Positions 13,330 to 15,365 of a stretch of DNA of 15,365 nucleotides are shown here, piece by piece. A program made the position numbers and the translations under genes. A model generated the notes under the pieces. The model was not told where the DNA came from. It made no database searches and saw nothing but the letters and a program-made list of their open reading frames with translations. The DNA lies in NCBI GenBank assembly GCA_036351575.1, contig JAZBPJ010000068.1:1-15365 (forward strand), written 5' to 3'. How positions within the stretch are numbered: position 1 is the first letter of the stretch; every line of letters starts with the position of its first letter. The DNA is from JABDPF01 sp036351575 (GTDB lineage Bacteria; Pseudomonadota; Gammaproteobacteria; Xanthomonadales; SZUA-36).

Positions 13330-15209
13330 GCGGCCACTCCTTCTTCGGTCGATTCGAGCTTGGCGATGATGTTGTTGTAAATGTCACGCGGGCGCAGGGG
13401 CTGTCCCGGGCAGCTGGTCCAGCAATCAATATCCACCAGCGTGTGGGCACGCAGCAGCCAGGCCAGCTGGCCCAGGCGGCGCGTCTCTTCGGTGATGTAC
13501 GGGTCGCCCGGCGTATCGGAATAGTTGATCTCCACCGTCATGACCTTGTCGAATCGGCTGAAAATTTCCTTCAGCCCGGGCTCCAGCGGGGACAGGAAGG
13601 TCAGTTGCACGGTCGAAACCTTGCGGCCCTCGGCGCGGGCGCGGTCCACCGCATCAACAATGGCGCCCTGGGTGGAGCCCCAGCCGACGACCAGCAGGTC
13701 GCCTTCCTCGTCTCCGTAGATTTCGGGCGGCTTCAGCGTGGACTGGAAAACGGCCAGTTTGCGCGAGCGCATCTTCATGCCAAGTTCGTTGCTGGAGGGA
13801 TGGTAGGAAACCAGGCTCTCCTCGTCGTGCGCCAGGCCGGTGACGGTGTGCTGACCGTTCTTCATGCCGGGAATGATGCGCTTGGACAAACCGGTCTCGG
13901 GATCCCACTCGTAGGGCCGCAGGCCTTCCGGGACCGGCGACTGGTCGATGGCGCCCTGCTGCCAGCGCACATCCAGCTCCGGCCGCGTGAACTGCTGCAC
14001 GCCGGTGGCCAGGTTGGCGTCGGTGAGGACGATCACCACCATGCGGAAAGTTTCCGCGATGCGCCGTGCCGTGATCATCGAGTGGAAGCACTCCTCGATG
14101 GTCCGGGCCGCCAGGACCACGCGGGGCGCGTCACCCGGCTGGCCGTAAATCGACGACAACAGGTCGGCCTGCTCCACCTTGGTCGGCAGACCGGTCGACG
14201 GGCCGCCACGCTGCACGTCGAGCACCACCAGCGGCACTTCGATCATGATGGCCAGCGCGAGGAACTCGGTTTTCAGCGCCATGCCCGGACCTGACGTCAC
14301 GGTCAGCGCGGTCTTGCCGGCGTAGGAGGCTCCGATCGCGACACCCACGGCGGCGATCTCGTCCTCAGACTGGTGAATGAAGCCGCCGTAGCTCTCGATG
14401 ATTTCTGCCAGTTCGTGCGAAACCGAGGTAGCGGGCGTGATCGGGTACATCGCGCACAGTTCGAAGCCCGCCGCCACCGCACCGAGCGCCGAGGCCTGGT
14501 TGCCGTTCATCACGATGCGCTGCTCGTCGAACGGCACCGAGGGAATATGGAAGCGGAAATCCAGGTTTTCCCTGGCCCAGGCCATGCCCGCCTCGACCAG
14601 TTTTATGTTGTTGTCGGTGATCTTCTGCGGCTTGAAGCGGAAAATATTGGCGATCTGTTTCTCGATGATGGAGACGTCGCGGCCGTAGATCTCGGCGAGC
14701 AGACCGAGCGCGAACATATTCTTGCCGTGGTTCGGGTTGTCCACGATCTTCAGCGCTTCTTCCTCGTAGGGCACGAGCACGAAGCGGTAGTTCTTGCTCG
14801 ACATCTCTTCCATCGCCTCGTCGTACATGCGACGGATTTCCTCGTCCTCGTGCTTTTCCCATGCAGCCTCCAGCAGGATGATGCAGTCGTCGCGCATGGA
14901 ATCGAGGCGGTGACGGGACAGCAGCACCTGGTCGTTGAAGGCGATGGCCAGCTTGGACTGGTCACCCCAGTTGGTGATCTTGTTCGTGCCGAAGCGAATG
15001 ATGTTTCCCGAGGTACTCGTCACCGTGTGATGCGGTGGCTCGATCTCGGCGGGAATGATCTCCACGGTCCAGACACCGTTGCCCATCTTGGCGCAGGTCT
15101 GGCCGAAAATCTGCGCGCATTTCTGTGCGCCCTCGCCGGAATTCGTAATGATTTCTACGGTATGTTCCGGTACTTCCTGGATATCGACTGAATTCGCCGC
15201 TTTGCTCAC
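13326..15209 (-). CDS. korA: 2-oxoacid:ferredoxin oxidoreductase alpha subunit with fused gamma domain (KorA type)
   Basis: The product is 627 residues from a GTG start at 15209, chosen because GGAG lies nine bases upstream and the residues that follow lead straight into the gamma domain. Residues about 17-190 form the gamma domain (NSGEGAQK at 23-30, GKNMFALGLLAEIYG at 162-176). From about 230 the alpha subunit begins with NGNQASALGAVAAG and continues with the CoA/2-oxoacid motif YPITPAT (255-261). It then has SEDEIAAVGVAIGAS (281-295) and DVQRGGPSTGLPTK (331-344). The fused gamma-alpha arrangement is normal for many bacterial KorA proteins of about 600-630 residues. With KorB it would interconvert a 2-oxoacid plus CoA with acyl-CoA, CO2 and reduced ferredoxin. 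It is the first gene of the cluster, so its leader probably controls the whole unit. Confidence 0.94.
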   Translation of the reverse strand: MSKAANSVDIQEVPEHTVEIITNSGEGAQKCAQIFGQTCAKMGNGVWTVEIIPAEIEPPHHTVTSTSGNIIRFGTNKITNWGDQSKLAIAFNDQVLLSRHRLDSMRDDCIILLEAAWEKHEDEEIRRMYDEAMEEMSSKNYRFVLVPYEEEALKIVDNPNHGKNMFALGLLAEIYGRDVSIIEKQIANIFRFKPQKITDNNIKLVEAGMAWARENLDFRFHIPSVPFDEQRIVMNGNQASALGAVAAGFELCAMYPITPATSVSHELAEIIESYGGFIHQSEDEIAAVGVAIGASYAGKTALTVTSGPGMALKTEFLALAIMIEVPLVVLDVQRGGPSTGLPTKVEQADLLSSIYGQPGDAPRVVLAARTIEECFHSMITARRIAETFRMVVIVLTDANLATGVQQFTRPELDVRWQQGAIDQSPVPEGLRPYEWDPETGLSKRIIPGMKNGQHTVTGLAHDEESLVSYHPSSNELGMKMRSRKLAVFQSTLKPPEIYGDEEGDLLVVGWGSTQGAIVDAVDRARAEGRKVSTVQLTFLSPLEPGLKEIFSRFDKVMTVEINYSDTPGDPYITEETRRLGQLAWLLRAHTLVDIDCWTSCPGQPLRPRDIYNNIIAKLESTEEGVAA

Positions 15210-15217
15210 GCTCGCTC

Positions 15218-15222
15218 ACTCC
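15218..15222 (-). promoter_or_regulatory. Ribosome binding site for korA deciding the GTG start
   Basis: GGAGT on the minus strand lies nine bases upstream of the GTG at 15209. No ATG with a comparable site exists nearby in the same frame, so this supports the non-ATG start. The short sequence GTGAGCGAGCGTGAGC around the start contains a second GTG ten bases earlier, but it is out of frame. Confidence 0.55.
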
Positions 15223-15235
15223 GTTTTTTAGCAGG

Positions 15236-15258
15236 AGGTTGCGCGACCGGCGCAACCT
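15236..15258 (-). promoter_or_regulatory. GC-rich hairpin in the korA 5' leader
   Basis: The arms 15236-15244 and 15250-15258 form a perfect 9-bp stem (AGGTTGCGC paired with GCGCAACCT) around a 5-nt loop. In the minus-strand transcript the hairpin lies about 27 nt before the korA GTG and is followed by UCCUGCUAAAAAACGGAG, so it is not a classical terminator (no U run). The 3' arm ends in AACCUCCU, which can pair with purine-rich SD-like sequence, including the korA GGAG. It could protect the 5' end of the mRNA or take part in translational control; neither is shown. Confidence 0.5.
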
Positions 15259-15268
15259 GCCGTTTCGC

Positions 15269-15310
15269 ACTTTAAATATAGCGAAGTGCTAATAAACTAA
15301 CCTAGGTCAA
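15269..15310 (-). promoter_or_regulatory. Candidate promoter with FNR/CRP-family-like palindrome upstream of korA
   Basis: On the minus strand TTGACCTAGGTTAG (15310-15297) resembles the FNR-family consensus TTGAT-N4-ATCAA: the left half-site is good, the right half-site degenerate, and the centre ACCTAGGT is palindromic. A -10-like TAAAGT (15274-15269) lies with its centre 32 bp from the palindrome centre, the spacing expected for an activator site at -41.5. TATATT (15280-15275) is another possible -10. No good -35 hexamer matches either, which fits activator dependence. An oxygen- or redox-responsive regulator would make sense for oxygen-sensitive ferredoxin enzymes, but the site is a single imperfect match. 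Confidence 0.3.
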
Positions 15311-15365
15311 TTCCTTTTCAATCGTTGGAAAAAAAATCATGTATTTGAACGAATCAATAGGGGAA

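Noticed and set aside
15311..15345. A/T tracts with short inverted pieces (TTCC...GGAA, TTTTC...GAAAA) near the right edge as a terminator of an upstream gene
   Set aside because: The stems are only four to five weak base pairs and no gene end is visible in the window on that side.

Overview
The window reads as one long minus-strand gene cluster of about 15 kb, starting near position 15209 and running off the left edge at position 1. It encodes a ferredoxin-centred energy module. In transcription order it holds a two-subunit 2-oxoacid:ferredoxin oxidoreductase (korA with a fused gamma domain, then korB), an unrecognised 320-residue soluble protein, rnfB, a 269-bp MITE-like element, a giant single-chain pyruvate:ferredoxin oxidoreductase-type enzyme with an extra C-terminal ferredoxin domain, rnfC-D-G-E-A, a 46-residue membrane-anchored four-cysteine protein, and a lipid A-type acyltransferase cut by the window edge. 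Five junctions are 4-bp ATGA overlaps (korA/korB, rnfC/D, D/G, G/E, E/A), the giant enzyme and rnfC share a TGATG junction, and korB overlaps the next gene by 11 bp. This argues for one co-transcribed, translationally coupled unit.

How the parts should work together (inference from known families): the two 2-oxoacid oxidoreductases exchange electrons with ferredoxin while cleaving or forming 2-oxoacids. Rnf is a membrane ferredoxin:NAD+ oxidoreductase coupled to Na+ or H+ transport. The module could run oxidatively (2-oxoacid to reduced ferredoxin to NADH plus ion gradient) or in reverse (ion gradient plus NADH to reduced ferredoxin to reductive carboxylation). The sequence does not decide the direction. 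Placing the giant enzyme between rnfB and rnfC, the two Rnf subunits that handle cytosolic electrons, and giving it its own ferredoxin domain suggests close physical or stoichiometric coupling.

Organism: GC-rich and Gram-negative (lipid A-type acyltransferase, Rnf). The Rnf gene order (B...CDGEA) and the long cysteine-rich RnfB resemble the Bacteroidota/anaerobe type rather than the E. coli rnfABCDGE type, and the acyltransferase N-terminus also looks Bacteroidota-like. Several genes nevertheless have Shine-Dalgarno-like sites, which is atypical for Bacteroidota. A proteobacterium or another GC-rich lineage that acquired the cluster is possible; I cannot name the taxon.

Non-coding parts: the roughly 155 bp upstream of korA (15210-15365) hold an FNR-like palindrome, an AT-rich segment and a strong GC hairpin before the ribosome binding site. 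The interval 10293-10545 is almost entirely the MITE-like element with 32-bp terminal inverted repeats. I saw no tRNA, rRNA, CRISPR array or transposase gene.
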